Source of the DNA: Alphaproteobacteria bacterium
GTDB taxonomy: Bacteria; Pseudomonadota; Alphaproteobacteria; Bin95
Assembly (NCBI GenBank): GCA_022827685.1
Contig: JAJEIH010000078.1
Location: 1-64,000 of the forward strand
Reading direction: 5' to 3'
DNA: 64,000 bases
Part shown: positions 17,425-25,675 of the stretch, piece after piece
Layout: every line of letters begins with the position of its first letter
Position numbering within the stretch: the stretch's first letter is position 1
Position numbers and translations under genes: made by a program
The notes under the pieces: model-generated
Told to the model about the DNA's origin: nothing
What the model saw: the letters and a program-made list of their open reading frames with translations, nothing else
Databases searched by the model: none

Positions 17425-18744
17425 TCAGCGATAAGCGGTCAACACGCCGTCGTCGTCGAGCAGCAGCAGTGTCCGGGCCGCGACGACGGGCGCCAGGCGG
17501 TGGGGTCGTCCGGCATCGAGCGTCGCGCCCTTCTTCCCGGTCTCCGGGTCGAGGAAGACGATCTCGCCATGCGAGCCCGCCAGCACCAGCCGCCCGCCCG
17601 CCAGCACCGGGCCGGCCCATTCGATGCGGTCTTCGCGGTCCTCCTCGTCCTCATAGCGCGCCAGCGGCATGACCCAGCGCACCTTGCCTGTCCCGGCCTC
17701 CGCCGCCACGACCTCGCCCCGCGCCGTTACGGCGAACAGGTGGGCGCCGGCGAGCCACGGCATGTGCAGGCCGCCGAACTCCTTGCTCCAGATCCTGCGG
17801 CCGGTCCGCATGTCGATGGCGCCGGCGCGGCCGGTATTGCTGAGCGCGAAGAGCCGTCCGTCATGGACCACCGGCGGGGCCTGGACATCGGCCAGCGCCG
17901 CCACGAAATCCGCGCGGCGGGCCACGGTGAGGTTGTCGGACCAGAGTTCCCGCCCGGTCTCCGTCTTCAGCGCGACGATCTCGCCCGAGGAATAGGCGGA
18001 CACGGCCGCGCCCTGCGCGACTGCCGGGCCCGCGCCGCCGAGGAGCGCGGTCTGCTCCGCCACGGAATCATGGGTCCAGAGAGCGGCGCCGTCGCCGGTG
18101 TCGAGGGCATGGGTCTTGTTGTCGAGCGTGGCGACGAAGAGCCGGCCGCCTTCGACCGCCGGCGCCCCCCGCGCCGGAGCCGACAGCAGCCGGCGCCATA
18201 TCACGGCTCCGGAGGAGGCGTCGATCGCCAGGGCTTCGGCATAGCCTGTCGCTGCGAACAGGCGGCCTCCGGCAAAGGCCACGCCGCCGCCCGTCGATTC
18301 TTCCTCGCCCTCGGGCCGGGTCTCGACCGACCACAACCCGCTGCCGTCCTGCAGGCTGAAAGCGCTGACCGCGCCGACGGCGTCCATGGCATAGACCCGG
18401 CCATTGGCGACGACGGGCTGCGCCATCAGGCGGCGGCCCTCGCCGGAGCCGGCGCCGACGGACCGGGACCACGCCGGACCGGACACGGAGCCGAGCGCCG
18501 GGTGACCGATGGCGTGGAAGGACGCGCCTCCGGCCTGCGGCCAGTCGATATTGGCGGCCTGTTCCGGCAGCTCCAAGGGGCGCGCCGCCGCCTCGGGGTC
18601 GCTCTTGAGCGCGCGGTCCAGCGCGAGCACGGCGACGCGGTCGCCGGGAAGCGGCGGGTCCTCGGATTCGCCGAACCAGCCGTCCGACTCGCAGCCGGCG
18701 AGCAGGAACGCGCCCCCGACCGCCAGAAGCAGCGTCCGTCTCAT
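17425..18744 (-). CDS. bamB: Outer-membrane assembly lipoprotein BamB
   Basis: A 439-residue lipoprotein. It starts with a signal peptide and lipobox (FLLAGC), with Cys at about residue 18, so it should be lipidated and sent to the outer membrane. The rest is a PQQ-type beta-propeller, with repeated blades such as [36 protein letters not shown] and [16 protein letters not shown]. BamB supports BamA in inserting beta-barrel proteins. Start and stop are coupled with the upstream TPR gene by an ATGA overlap at 18741-18744, and der follows. The synteny makes the call firm. Confidence 0.93.
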   Translation of the reverse strand: MRRTLLLAVGGAFLLAGCESDGWFGESEDPPLPGDRVAVLALDRALKSDPEAAARPLELPEQAANIDWPQAGGASFHAIGHPALGSVSGPAWSRSVGAGSGEGRRLMAQPVVANGRVYAMDAVGAVSAFSLQDGSGLWSVETRPEGEEESTGGGVAFAGGRLFAATGYAEALAIDASSGAVIWRRLLSAPARGAPAVEGGRLFVATLDNKTHALDTGDGAALWTHDSVAEQTALLGGAGPAVAQGAAVSAYSSGEIVALKTETGRELWSDNLTVARRADFVAALADVQAPPVVHDGRLFALSNTGRAGAIDMRTGRRIWSKEFGGLHMPWLAGAHLFAVTARGEVVAAEAGTGKVRWVMPLARYEDEEDREDRIEWAGPVLAGGRLVLAGSHGEIVFLDPETGKKGATLDAGRPHRLAPVVAARTLLLLDDDGVLTAYR

Positions 18745-19379
18745 GAGGAGCCTCCCAATGCGGCCAGCATTTCCGCCGCACGCCGGCGCACGCCGACAGG
18801 AGCCTCGGGGTCGTCGGCCAGCGCCTTGAAGCCCGCGACCGCCGCCGTCGTTTCGCCGAGCGCGGCCCGCGCCGCCGCTATCGTTTCGGCCGCAGAATGG
18901 CGCAGCGCTCCCGAGAGCCCTTCCACCGCCGCGATGGCCGCTTCCGGCCGGCCGGCATCCAGTTCGATCATGCCGCGGAACAGTTGCGCTAGGTCGCGAT
19001 AGACCGGAGCTGCGTCCGCATCGGCCGCCAGCGCCTCGTAGCGGGCGAGCGCGGAAGCGGTGTCGCCCTGCCGGGCGAGCTCCGCCGCTTCGCCGAACCG
19101 CGCCAGGAGGCCGGCCCCGCCGCCCTCGGCAGCGAGCGCGGCAAAGGCCGCTGCGGCGTCCGCCGGCTTGTCCTCCCCGGCCAGGGAAGCCGCCTGTTCC
19201 AGCCGCTGGCTCGCCTCGGCGGCCGCCTCCGCCTGCATATGCTTCCAGAGTTGCAAGCCGCCGACCGCCAGCACGGCCAGCACGGCCGCGCCAACCACGA
19301 AGACACCGTATTTCCGCCAAAGTTCCTTGGCGCGCTCGGTGCGGACTTCCTCGTCCACCTCGCGAAAGATATCGGCCAC
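18741..19379 (-). CDS. Membrane-anchored TPR protein, YfgM-like
   Basis: A 212-residue protein with GTG start at 19379, just after AGGAGAGG. The N-terminus (VADIFREVDEEVRTERAKELWRKYG, split by the membrane at residue 26) is the family signature. One membrane segment lies at about 27-45, followed by a periplasmic alpha-helical region of TPR-like repeats rich in Ala. In E. coli YfgM binds the Sec translocon chaperone PpiD and is encoded just upstream of bamB, as here. An in-frame ATG at 19955 would add about 190 residues without family support and was rejected. Confidence 0.9.
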   Translation of the reverse strand: MADIFREVDEEVRTERAKELWRKYGVFVVGAAVLAVLAVGGLQLWKHMQAEAAAEASQRLEQAASLAGEDKPADAAAAFAALAAEGGGAGLLARFGEAAELARQGDTASALARYEALAADADAAPVYRDLAQLFRGMIELDAGRPEAAIAAVEGLSGALRHSAAETIAAARAALGETTAAVAGFKALADDPEAPVGVRRRAAEMLAALGGSS

Positions 19380-19535
19380 TTTGCCTCTCCTGGACGGCCG
19401 CCGCGTTATAGCTTTCACCGGCCCCTGTGCGCAAACACCGTCGGCTATCACGGAATCGGCATATTTCGTCTGGACGACGCCCGGAGATTCGGGGCAGCAT
19501 GGCCGTGCCGTCCAGCGAGGAGGACAGGGGAGGCC

Positions 19536-19871
19536 ATGGGAGAGGTCGTCGCGCTCGAAAACCAATACCGTCCGGCGAAGCCGGTCTTTTTCGACAAGAG
19601 AGAGCTTCGCCACCTGATGAATGTTTACAGCCGGCGCGTGTCGGCGGGGGACTGGCGGGATTACGCGATAGACTTCCAGCGGGGCGAGGCCGTGTTTTCG
19701 ATTTTCCGGCACAGCTCCGAAGCGCCCCTCTACAGGGTGGCCAAGACCGGGCGCAAAGGCCGGTCCGCGGCGGAATACTCCGTGAGCGAAGGCCCCCGGC
19801 TGCTGAAGCGCGGGCAGAACATCCGCGACGTGCTCTCCGTGATCGAACGACGGCTCGAGCTGGTCACCTGA
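19536..19871 (+). CDS. DUF2794 domain protein
   Basis: A 111-residue protein of a family found mainly in alphaproteobacteria. The block VFFDKRELRHLMNVYSRRV followed by AGDWRDYAIDF is the family core, and the protein ends with a basic segment KRGQNIRDVLSVIERRL. No biochemical role is known for the family. A GAGGAGGACAGGGGAGG run lies before ATG 19536. The gene is divergent from the yfgM-bamB-der operon and shares its 156-bp upstream region. Confidence 0.88.
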   Translation: MGEVVALENQYRPAKPVFFDKRELRHLMNVYSRRVSAGDWRDYAIDFQRGEAVFSIFRHSSEAPLYRVAKTGRKGRSAAEYSVSEGPRLLKRGQNIRDVLSVIERRLELVT

Positions 19872-20000
19872 CGGCGCGGTTCCGGGCCTCGTCTCATCCG
19901 GCAAGGCCTCTCCCCTCGCTCTGGGGCGGGCATGACGAGAAGAGTGTCGGGGCACTGGACCGAATATCGGCTGGAGCCGTACGGTGTGGAGGTCCCCGAT

Positions 20001-20027
20001 CGTCCCCGGATTGGTTCCGGGGCGACG
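20001..20027. repeat. Single REP-like palindrome
   Basis: Stem CCCCGGA/TCCGGGG with loop TTGGT, flanked by CGTC and GACG that extend the pairing with one bulge. Its design is the same as each arm of the element at 8417-8503. It sits in the 220-bp gap between the DUF2794 gene and the convergent DsbA-family gene, where it may terminate one or both transcripts. Confidence 0.6.
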
Positions 20028-20094
20028 ATTGAGGTTCTATGGACGGGGCCGTTTCAACCTGAACGAATCGTGTGCTGGAGGCCCCGCCGAGCGG

Positions 20095-20727
20095 CTACTC
20101 GGCGGCGGCCTCGCCGTTCTGCACGAGATCGAAGAGGGGCGCGAAATATTCCGGTTCCTGGGCGCCGGAGATGGCGTAACGGCGGTCCACCACGAAGCAG
20201 GGCACGCCCTGAATGCCCATCGTCCGCGCCCGCGTGTCCTCCTGCCGGACTTCCCGGCTTGCGGCGTCAGAGGCAAGAAAGGCTTCCGCCTCGCATCTGT
20301 CCCAGCCGGCGCGCGAGGCGATATCCGCCAATTGCCCCTTGTCGCCAATATCCTCGCCGTTCAGGAAATAGGCGTCGAAGAGTGCATCCACCACCGCCGT
20401 CTGCCGCTCGCCCGACTCCCGGATGAGCCTGTGCGCGGCGAGCGTGCTCGGCGTGCGCTCTATGGCGTCGAAACGGAAGTCGATGCCTTCCGACCGTCCG
20501 GTCTCGCGGATGCGGTCATAGGCGGGGCCGCCGCCCTCCGCGCCGAATTTGAGCGCGAGATAGTCCTGGCGCGCCATGCCTTCGGGCGGCATGCCCGGAT
20601 TGAGCTGGAACGCCCGCCAGCGAATGACCGGGTCCAGGCCGGGACGGGACTCCAGGGCGCGGGCGAGGCGCCGGCGCCCGATGAAGCACCAGGGACAGAT
20701 GACGTCGGAGAAAATCTCGATCAGCAT
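20095..20727 (-). CDS. DsbA-family oxidoreductase, FrnE-like
   Basis: A 210-residue cytoplasmic thioredoxin-fold protein with no signal peptide. It starts MLIEIFSDVICPWCFIGRRRL split around the CPWC active site at residues 11-14. The helical insertion runs from about 50 to 150, and the cis-Pro loop is GIQGVPCFVVD. Members of this branch (FrnE, polyketide-synthesis isomerases) act as disulfide isomerases or glutathione-dependent isomerases in the cytoplasm. It is divergent from the SDR gene with 39 bases between the starts. The redox motif is intact; the substrate is unknown. Confidence 0.9.
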   Translation of the reverse strand: MLIEIFSDVICPWCFIGRRRLARALESRPGLDPVIRWRAFQLNPGMPPEGMARQDYLALKFGAEGGGPAYDRIRETGRSEGIDFRFDAIERTPSTLAAHRLIRESGERQTAVVDALFDAYFLNGEDIGDKGQLADIASRAGWDRCEAEAFLASDAASREVRQEDTRARTMGIQGVPCFVVDRRYAISGAQEPEYFAPLFDLVQNGEAAAE

Positions 20728-20766
20728 GGACCGGCAATATAGGAGCGGCCCCGAAGGGAGGAAAGC

Positions 20767-21528
20767 GTGTCGATCGGGGGAATTCTGCGGCTCGACGGCA
20801 AGACCGTTCTGGTGACGGGCGCCTCGCGCGGTCTGGGACGCGGATTCGCCGAGGTTGCGGCTGCGGCGGGCGCACGGGTGGCGCTGGCGGCGCGGGACAT
20901 GGAGGCGCTTGCCGGGGTGGCGGCAGGCATCGGCAATGCCGCCGTCGTTTCCATGGATGTCACCGACCGCGGACAGGTGTCCGCCGGCTTCGATGCTGCC
21001 GAAGAAGCGCTCGGGCCCATTCATGCCCTCGTCAACAATTCCGGCGTAGCCGTGAGCCGGCGGCTGCTGGAAACGGAGGAAGAAGACTGGCGCCGGGTGA
21101 TCGACACCAACCTCACCGGGGCCTGGTTCGTGGCGCAGGAGGCGGCGAAGCGGATGGTCGCGCGCGGGGAGGGCGGCAGCATCGTCAATATCGGCTCGCT
21201 GCTGGGCCTGCGCACCGGGCGCGGCGCCATCGGCTATGCGGCATCCAAGGCCGGGCTTCATCATCTGACGCGCGTCATGGCCGCGGAGCTCGCCCGCGAC
21301 GATGTGCGGGTGAACACGCTCTCCCCCGGCTATGTGCTGACCGACCTCAACGAGGAATTCTTCGCCTCGCCGCCGGGGCAGGCATTGATGCGCCGCGTGC
21401 CCATGGGCCGCCTGGGCCAACCGGAAGACCTGGCCGCCCCGCTGTTGTTCCTGCTCTCGGACGCCTCGGCCTACATCACCGGCCAACTCCTTGCCGTGGA
21501 CGGCGGGCATTCCGTGTCGAATGCGTGA
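20767..21528 (+). CDS. SDR-family oxidoreductase
   Basis: A 253-residue classical short-chain dehydrogenase. The cofactor motif TGASRGLGRG is near residue 18, followed by the NNSG block near 94, the catalytic Ser in IGSLLGLRTG and YAASK near 157. The C-terminal SDASAYITGQLLAVDGG is the usual end block. It starts with GTG at 20767. It probably reduces a ketone or oxidises an alcohol with NAD(P); the substrate cannot be inferred. It stands alone between the DsbA-family gene and tRNA-Ser. Confidence 0.93.
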   Translation: MSIGGILRLDGKTVLVTGASRGLGRGFAEVAAAAGARVALAARDMEALAGVAAGIGNAAVVSMDVTDRGQVSAGFDAAEEALGPIHALVNNSGVAVSRRLLETEEEDWRRVIDTNLTGAWFVAQEAAKRMVARGEGGSIVNIGSLLGLRTGRGAIGYAASKAGLHHLTRVMAAELARDDVRVNTLSPGYVLTDLNEEFFASPPGQALMRRVPMGRLGQPEDLAAPLLFLLSDASAYITGQLLAVDGGHSVSNA

Positions 21529-21541
21529 AGGGCAGGGAGTC

Positions 21542-21631
21542 TGGCGGATGGGGAGGGATTCGAACCCTCGGTGGACTTGCGCCCACGCCGGTTTTCAAGA
21601 CCGGTGCATTCAACCGCTCTGCCACCCATCC
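21542..21631 (-). tRNA. tRNA-Ser (anticodon TGA)
   Basis: The minus strand folds as a class II tRNA of 90 bases including an encoded CCA. The acceptor stem is GGATGGG/CCCATCC with discriminator G. The anticodon stem is CCGGT/ACCGG with loop CTTGAAA, giving anticodon TGA. A long variable arm (about GCGTGGGCGCAAGTCCACC region) and the T arm with GGTTCGAAT are present. It reads UCA codons and, with modification, other UCN codons. Confidence 0.97.
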
Positions 21632-21733
21632 GGCAGGCCGGGCGGGGGTGAACGCCCGCCCCGTGCAGCAGCCGCGCCATCCTGCTAGGCTGGGGCCTCG
21701 CGAACAAGCCGGATCACGAAAGGCGCGTCTTCC

Positions 21734-22819
21734 ATGAAGGTCGGCATTCTCTTCACCTCGCATCCGGACCCGAAGTCCGAGCCCTATCCGCACCAGGCCA
21801 TCCATGAGCGCACCACCCGCGAAATCCTGGAGGCGGAAGAACTCGGCTTCGACAGCGTGTGGATCGCCGAACACCACTTCTCGAACAAATACGGCATCCT
21901 GCCGGACCCGTTCAGCTATCTCTCCTATCTCGCTGCGAAGACGACGAGAATCCAGCTCGGCGCCGCCGTGATGGTCGTGCCGCTGCACCATCCCATGCGC
22001 ATTGTCGAGAATGCGGCCTTCGTCGATATCCTGAGCAACGGGCGCTTCCAGCTCGGCCTCGGCTCCGGCTACCGGCCCTACGAGTTCGAAGGCCTTGGCA
22101 TCAGCTACGAGGAACGCCGCGACATCCAGGCGGAAGCGATTCCGCTGATCCTCGACGGCTTCCACAAGAAGCGCGTGAACGCCGACGGCAAGTATTTCAG
22201 GATCGAGATGGACGACATCTACGAGGTGTTCCCGCAGCCAGTGCAGCAACCCCACCCGCCGTTCTACATGGGGGCCGGCACGGAAGGCTCGATCCGCATG
22301 GCGGCGCGGAACGGCTTCGGCCTGATGCAGTCGTCCCTGCCCTCGGCCGCCACCATCGGCGAGCATATCGCGGTCTATCGCGAGCACATGGCGGAGGCGC
22401 CGGCCCCGCTCAACGCCAACCCGGCCTTCGGCGAGGTGGATGTGGTGCGCATGGCCTATGTGGCGCCGAGCGACGCCAGAGCCCGCGAGGAGAGCGAGGC
22501 CGGCATCACCCACCACATGAAGACGTTCCTGAGCGGCGCGGTCGGGCGCTATCTGGGCGACGTGACCGAGAAGGCGGACGAGAGCCAGTTCGCCTATGAG
22601 CACCTGGTGAAGGACACCATCCTGCACGGCTCGCCGGACACGGTGCTGCGCAAGATCGAGGCCTTCCGCGATGTCGGCACGACCTCACTGATGATCCACT
22701 ATCCGCCCTATTACGGCGTCGAGCGCACGTTGGACATGCTGCGGCTCTTCGCTGCCGAGGTGCTGCCGGAACTGAAGCGGATGGAGGCACGGCCCGAGCC
22801 GCTCCGCGCCGCCGGGTAG
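21734..22819 (+). CDS. LLM-class flavin-dependent oxidoreductase
   Basis: A 361-residue luciferase-like monooxygenase. Typical segments are VWIAEHHFSNKYGILPDP near residue 42, AAVMVVPLHHPMRIVENAAF near 76, GRFQLGLGSGYRP near 103, and PPFYMGAGTEGSIRMAARNG near 172. It is the first gene of a plus-strand run with a hydratase, a CoA-transferase and an acyl-CoA ligase, so it probably performs an oxygenation feeding a CoA-bound degradation route. It is a paralogue of the LLM enzyme at 527-1594. Confidence 0.92.
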   Translation: MKVGILFTSHPDPKSEPYPHQAIHERTTREILEAEELGFDSVWIAEHHFSNKYGILPDPFSYLSYLAAKTTRIQLGAAVMVVPLHHPMRIVENAAFVDILSNGRFQLGLGSGYRPYEFEGLGISYEERRDIQAEAIPLILDGFHKKRVNADGKYFRIEMDDIYEVFPQPVQQPHPPFYMGAGTEGSIRMAARNGFGLMQSSLPSAATIGEHIAVYREHMAEAPAPLNANPAFGEVDVVRMAYVAPSDARAREESEAGITHHMKTFLSGAVGRYLGDVTEKADESQFAYEHLVKDTILHGSPDTVLRKIEAFRDVGTTSLMIHYPPYYGVERTLDMLRLFAAEVLPELKRMEARPEPLRAAG

Positions 22820-22826
22820 CGCCCCG

Positions 22827-23975
22827 GTGGCCTGGGGGGAGATTACCGGGGAGCGCCTGGCGGAGGCGGCCGCGCTGATCGGCAAGCCCCTGCGCCGCTC
22901 CCGGCTGCAATGGATCGAGACGGCGACGCGCGACGCGATCCGCCATTTCGCCTGGGGCGTGGGTGACGACAACCCGCTCTGGCTCGACGAGGACTATGCC
23001 CGGGCGTCGCCTGCCGGCGGCATCGTCGCGCCGCCCTGCATCCTCTATGCCGTGGACATGACCATCGTTGCGCCCAAGCTCTCCGGCGTGCAGTGGATCT
23101 ATGCGGGAACCGACTTCACCTGGTTCGACCGCATCCGCCTCGACACGCGCTTCGACGTCGAGGCGCGGCTGGTGCGCCAGGAGATGAAGTCCGGCCGGCG
23201 CTTCGCCAGGTGGGTGTTGCAGACCGGCGAGGTGGACTACCGGGACAGGAGCGACGGCCGGCTTGTCGCCAGGGCTGTCGGCCAGGTGGCCCGCACCCCG
23301 CGCGGCGAGCAGTTGAAGGCGGAGCGGGGCGGTGAGGCGGGAAGCGCTTCAGCGCACCGCTACACGCCGGAGGAACTGGACGGGATCGAGCGCGAGATCC
23401 TCGCCGAAACCCGGCGGGGGCCGGAGCCGCTCTACTGGGAGGACGTATCGGTCGGTGACGCCTTGCCGCCGGTGGTCAAGGGACCGCTTACGATCACCGA
23501 TATCGTGGCCTGGTATTCCGCGACGCAGGGCGCCATGCCCTATGGCGGTGCGCATGGGGACGCGGTGCGCTACCGCCGGCGCCACGACGACTACCACATC
23601 AACCCGGAAACGGGCGCCAAGGACGCAGCCGGCCGCGGCCATCTCGAAGCCGCCACCGGCCGCGATGTCGGCATGGGCGGGGCCTACGATGTGGGACCGC
23701 AGCGCATCTCCTGGGCGCAGCACATGCTGACGAACTGGATCGGCGACCACGGCTTCCTGCACCGGCTGAATGTCTCCGTGCGCCGGCCGAACCTCGTGGG
23801 CGACACGATCCGGTGGCGGGGCAGGGTGACGGCCAAGCGGGAGGCTGGCGGCGCCATGCTGGTGGACCTCGACGTCGAGGCGCGGAACCAGTCCGAAATT
23901 GTCTCGGCCTTCGGGACCGCAACCGTCGCGCTGCCCTCGCGAAAGACGGGGCCGGTGCCCCTGCCGCTGTCGTGA
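22827..23975 (+). CDS. Double-hotdog MaoC-like dehydratase
   Basis: A 382-residue protein with GTG start, 7 bases after the LLM stop. The N-terminal half resembles FAS1-like dehydratase domains (WGVGDDNPLWLDEDYAR, APPCILYAVD). The C-terminal half is a second hotdog beginning near YWEDVSVGDALPPVVKGPLTITDIVAWY. This matches the two-domain enoyl-CoA hydratase/mesaconyl-CoA hydratase group. Its stop overlaps the GTG of the CoA-transferase gene (GTGA), so the two are translationally coupled. Hydration of an enoyl-CoA is the expected reaction; the acyl group is unknown. Confidence 0.85.
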   Translation: MAWGEITGERLAEAAALIGKPLRRSRLQWIETATRDAIRHFAWGVGDDNPLWLDEDYARASPAGGIVAPPCILYAVDMTIVAPKLSGVQWIYAGTDFTWFDRIRLDTRFDVEARLVRQEMKSGRRFARWVLQTGEVDYRDRSDGRLVARAVGQVARTPRGEQLKAERGGEAGSASAHRYTPEELDGIEREILAETRRGPEPLYWEDVSVGDALPPVVKGPLTITDIVAWYSATQGAMPYGGAHGDAVRYRRRHDDYHINPETGAKDAAGRGHLEAATGRDVGMGGAYDVGPQRISWAQHMLTNWIGDHGFLHRLNVSVRRPNLVGDTIRWRGRVTAKREAGGAMLVDLDVEARNQSEIVSAFGTATVALPSRKTGPVPLPLS

Positions 23976-25675
23976 AGGAGCTTCGCCGGCTTCCGGTCGG
24001 CCCGGTGCCGGCGTGCTTCGACGGGACCGGCCGCGCGCCGGCCTATGCCGAAACCTGGCTCGCAATGGCCGGGGCCGAACCTGCGCCAGGCGGCCCGGCA
24101 ATCCGGCTCTGGGACTTCCAGGTGGGCATGGAAGGCAGCGGCGCAGACGCCTGCGCCGTCGCCGGGCCGGCCGCGGCCATCGGCCATGCGGACGGTCCGG
24201 GCGTGCCGCTGCCGGCGGACATGCCGGAGAAATGGTGCGGGCTGGTGGGGGCTGTTCTGGCGCTTGCGGAGGCCTGGCGCGGGCAGGACGGCCGCGCGCC
24301 CGGATACGATATCTCGTCCGCAGACATCATGCGTTCCTTCGCGCTCCAGAACTCCGGCACGCCGGAGGAGCGCCGCCGTCTCTGGAAGCGCAACGGGCGC
24401 ATCTGCGTCGAGCACGGCCTGATCTTCCCCATGGGCTTCTTCGCCTGCCGCGACGGCTATGTCGCGCTGCTCGGGCGCTCGCGGCGCGACTGGCGGCGCA
24501 TTGCAAAGGCCGTGGGCGATCCCGACTGGGCGCGTCGGCCCGGCTTCGACAATCCCTTCGTTCTTGCGAGGCAAAGCACGGAAGCGGATGCATTGCTCGA
24601 AGAAACCCTCGCGGACCGGGAGCGTGACGGTCTCCTGGCGCGCGGGCTGGAGGAAGGCGCGGTCATTGCTCCCGTTTACAGCTACGGAGAGGCGCTGGCC
24701 CGCGGTGTGTTCCGGGCCGGTTTCGAGGAGCCCGCCATGCCCTTCCTGGCGGCGCCATCGGGTGATGGGGACATCAAGGTCCGCCGGAAGCGGGGTGGCC
24801 CGGCGGGGCCGCTGGAGGGGCTTGTCTGTGTGGAGCTTTGTTGGATCTGGTCGGGGCCGATGGTCGGCCAGATTCTCGCCGATCTCGGCGCGGAGGTCGT
24901 CAAGGTCGAGTCTCCGGACCGCTTCGATCTCTACCGCACGCGCGGACTGGAGCATTTGCGGGGCGAGATGGATGAGCAGGTCCGGCTCGAAAGCTCGCTT
25001 TACTTCCACAGCCTGAACCGGAACAAGACCGGGCTTTCGCTCAACCTCAAGTCGGAGGAGGGCAGGGCGCAGCTGCTTGAACTGGTCGCGCAAGCCGACC
25101 TGCTGATCGAGAATTTCACCGTGGGGACGATGGAGCGGATGGGGCTCGGGCGCGATGTGCTGAAACGGGCCAATCCGGGCCTGGTCAGCCTGTCGATGAG
25201 CGGGCCGGGCAAGGGCTCGTCGGTAGAGCGGCTCCGGTCCTACGGTCTGGTGCTGAGCGCGCTCGGCGGCGCGGAAATCCTGATCCGGGACGATGAGGGC
25301 GCCTTTATCGGCTCGCCGACCTTCTCGATCAGCGACCCGAATGCCGCCTGTTTCGGCGCGTTCGCGGCGCTGGCGGCCCTGCTTGCGGGGAACCGCGACG
25401 GCAAGGGCCGGGCGCTAGACCTCTCGCAGATCGAGGCCGCCGCCGCGATTGCCGAAACGCCGGCCCTGGGTCCTTCGCGGCCGATGACCGCCCCGGTGGT
25501 CGAACTCGATGACAGCGACGCCTCGCCGGTCTTTGCGGATTGTCCGGGCTGGATCGAGGCGCACCATCCCGTCACCGGCAGGGAACGGCTGGTGGCCGCG
25601 CCCTGGCGCGCCGACGGCCGGCGCCCGCCCTTTCGCAAGCCTGCACCGATGCTCGACCGGGGAGCCGAGAGATGA
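23972..25675 (+). CDS. Class III (CaiB/BaiF) CoA-transferase with rearranged domains
   Basis: A 567-residue protein, longer than the usual 380-410. From about residue 280 it has the standard family N-terminus (GPLEGLVCVELCWIWSGPMVG, ILADLGAEVVKVESPD) and runs through the catalytic-Asp region SISDPNAACFGAF at 452-464. But residues about 70-260 carry what is normally the C-terminal part: an Asp-containing stretch PADMPEKW, then DGYVALLGRSRRDWRRI and the helical tail to EEPAMPFLAAP. The order is therefore C-part then N-part, with the middle segment present twice. Coupled to both neighbours by GTGA and ATGA overlaps, it probably activates an acid by CoA exchange. Confidence 0.85.
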   Translation: MKELRRLPVGPVPACFDGTGRAPAYAETWLAMAGAEPAPGGPAIRLWDFQVGMEGSGADACAVAGPAAAIGHADGPGVPLPADMPEKWCGLVGAVLALAEAWRGQDGRAPGYDISSADIMRSFALQNSGTPEERRRLWKRNGRICVEHGLIFPMGFFACRDGYVALLGRSRRDWRRIAKAVGDPDWARRPGFDNPFVLARQSTEADALLEETLADRERDGLLARGLEEGAVIAPVYSYGEALARGVFRAGFEEPAMPFLAAPSGDGDIKVRRKRGGPAGPLEGLVCVELCWIWSGPMVGQILADLGAEVVKVESPDRFDLYRTRGLEHLRGEMDEQVRLESSLYFHSLNRNKTGLSLNLKSEEGRAQLLELVAQADLLIENFTVGTMERMGLGRDVLKRANPGLVSLSMSGPGKGSSVERLRSYGLVLSALGGAEILIRDDEGAFIGSPTFSISDPNAACFGAFAALAALLAGNRDGKGRALDLSQIEAAAAIAETPALGPSRPMTAPVVELDDSDASPVFADCPGWIEAHHPVTGRERLVAAPWRADGRRPPFRKPAPMLDRGAER

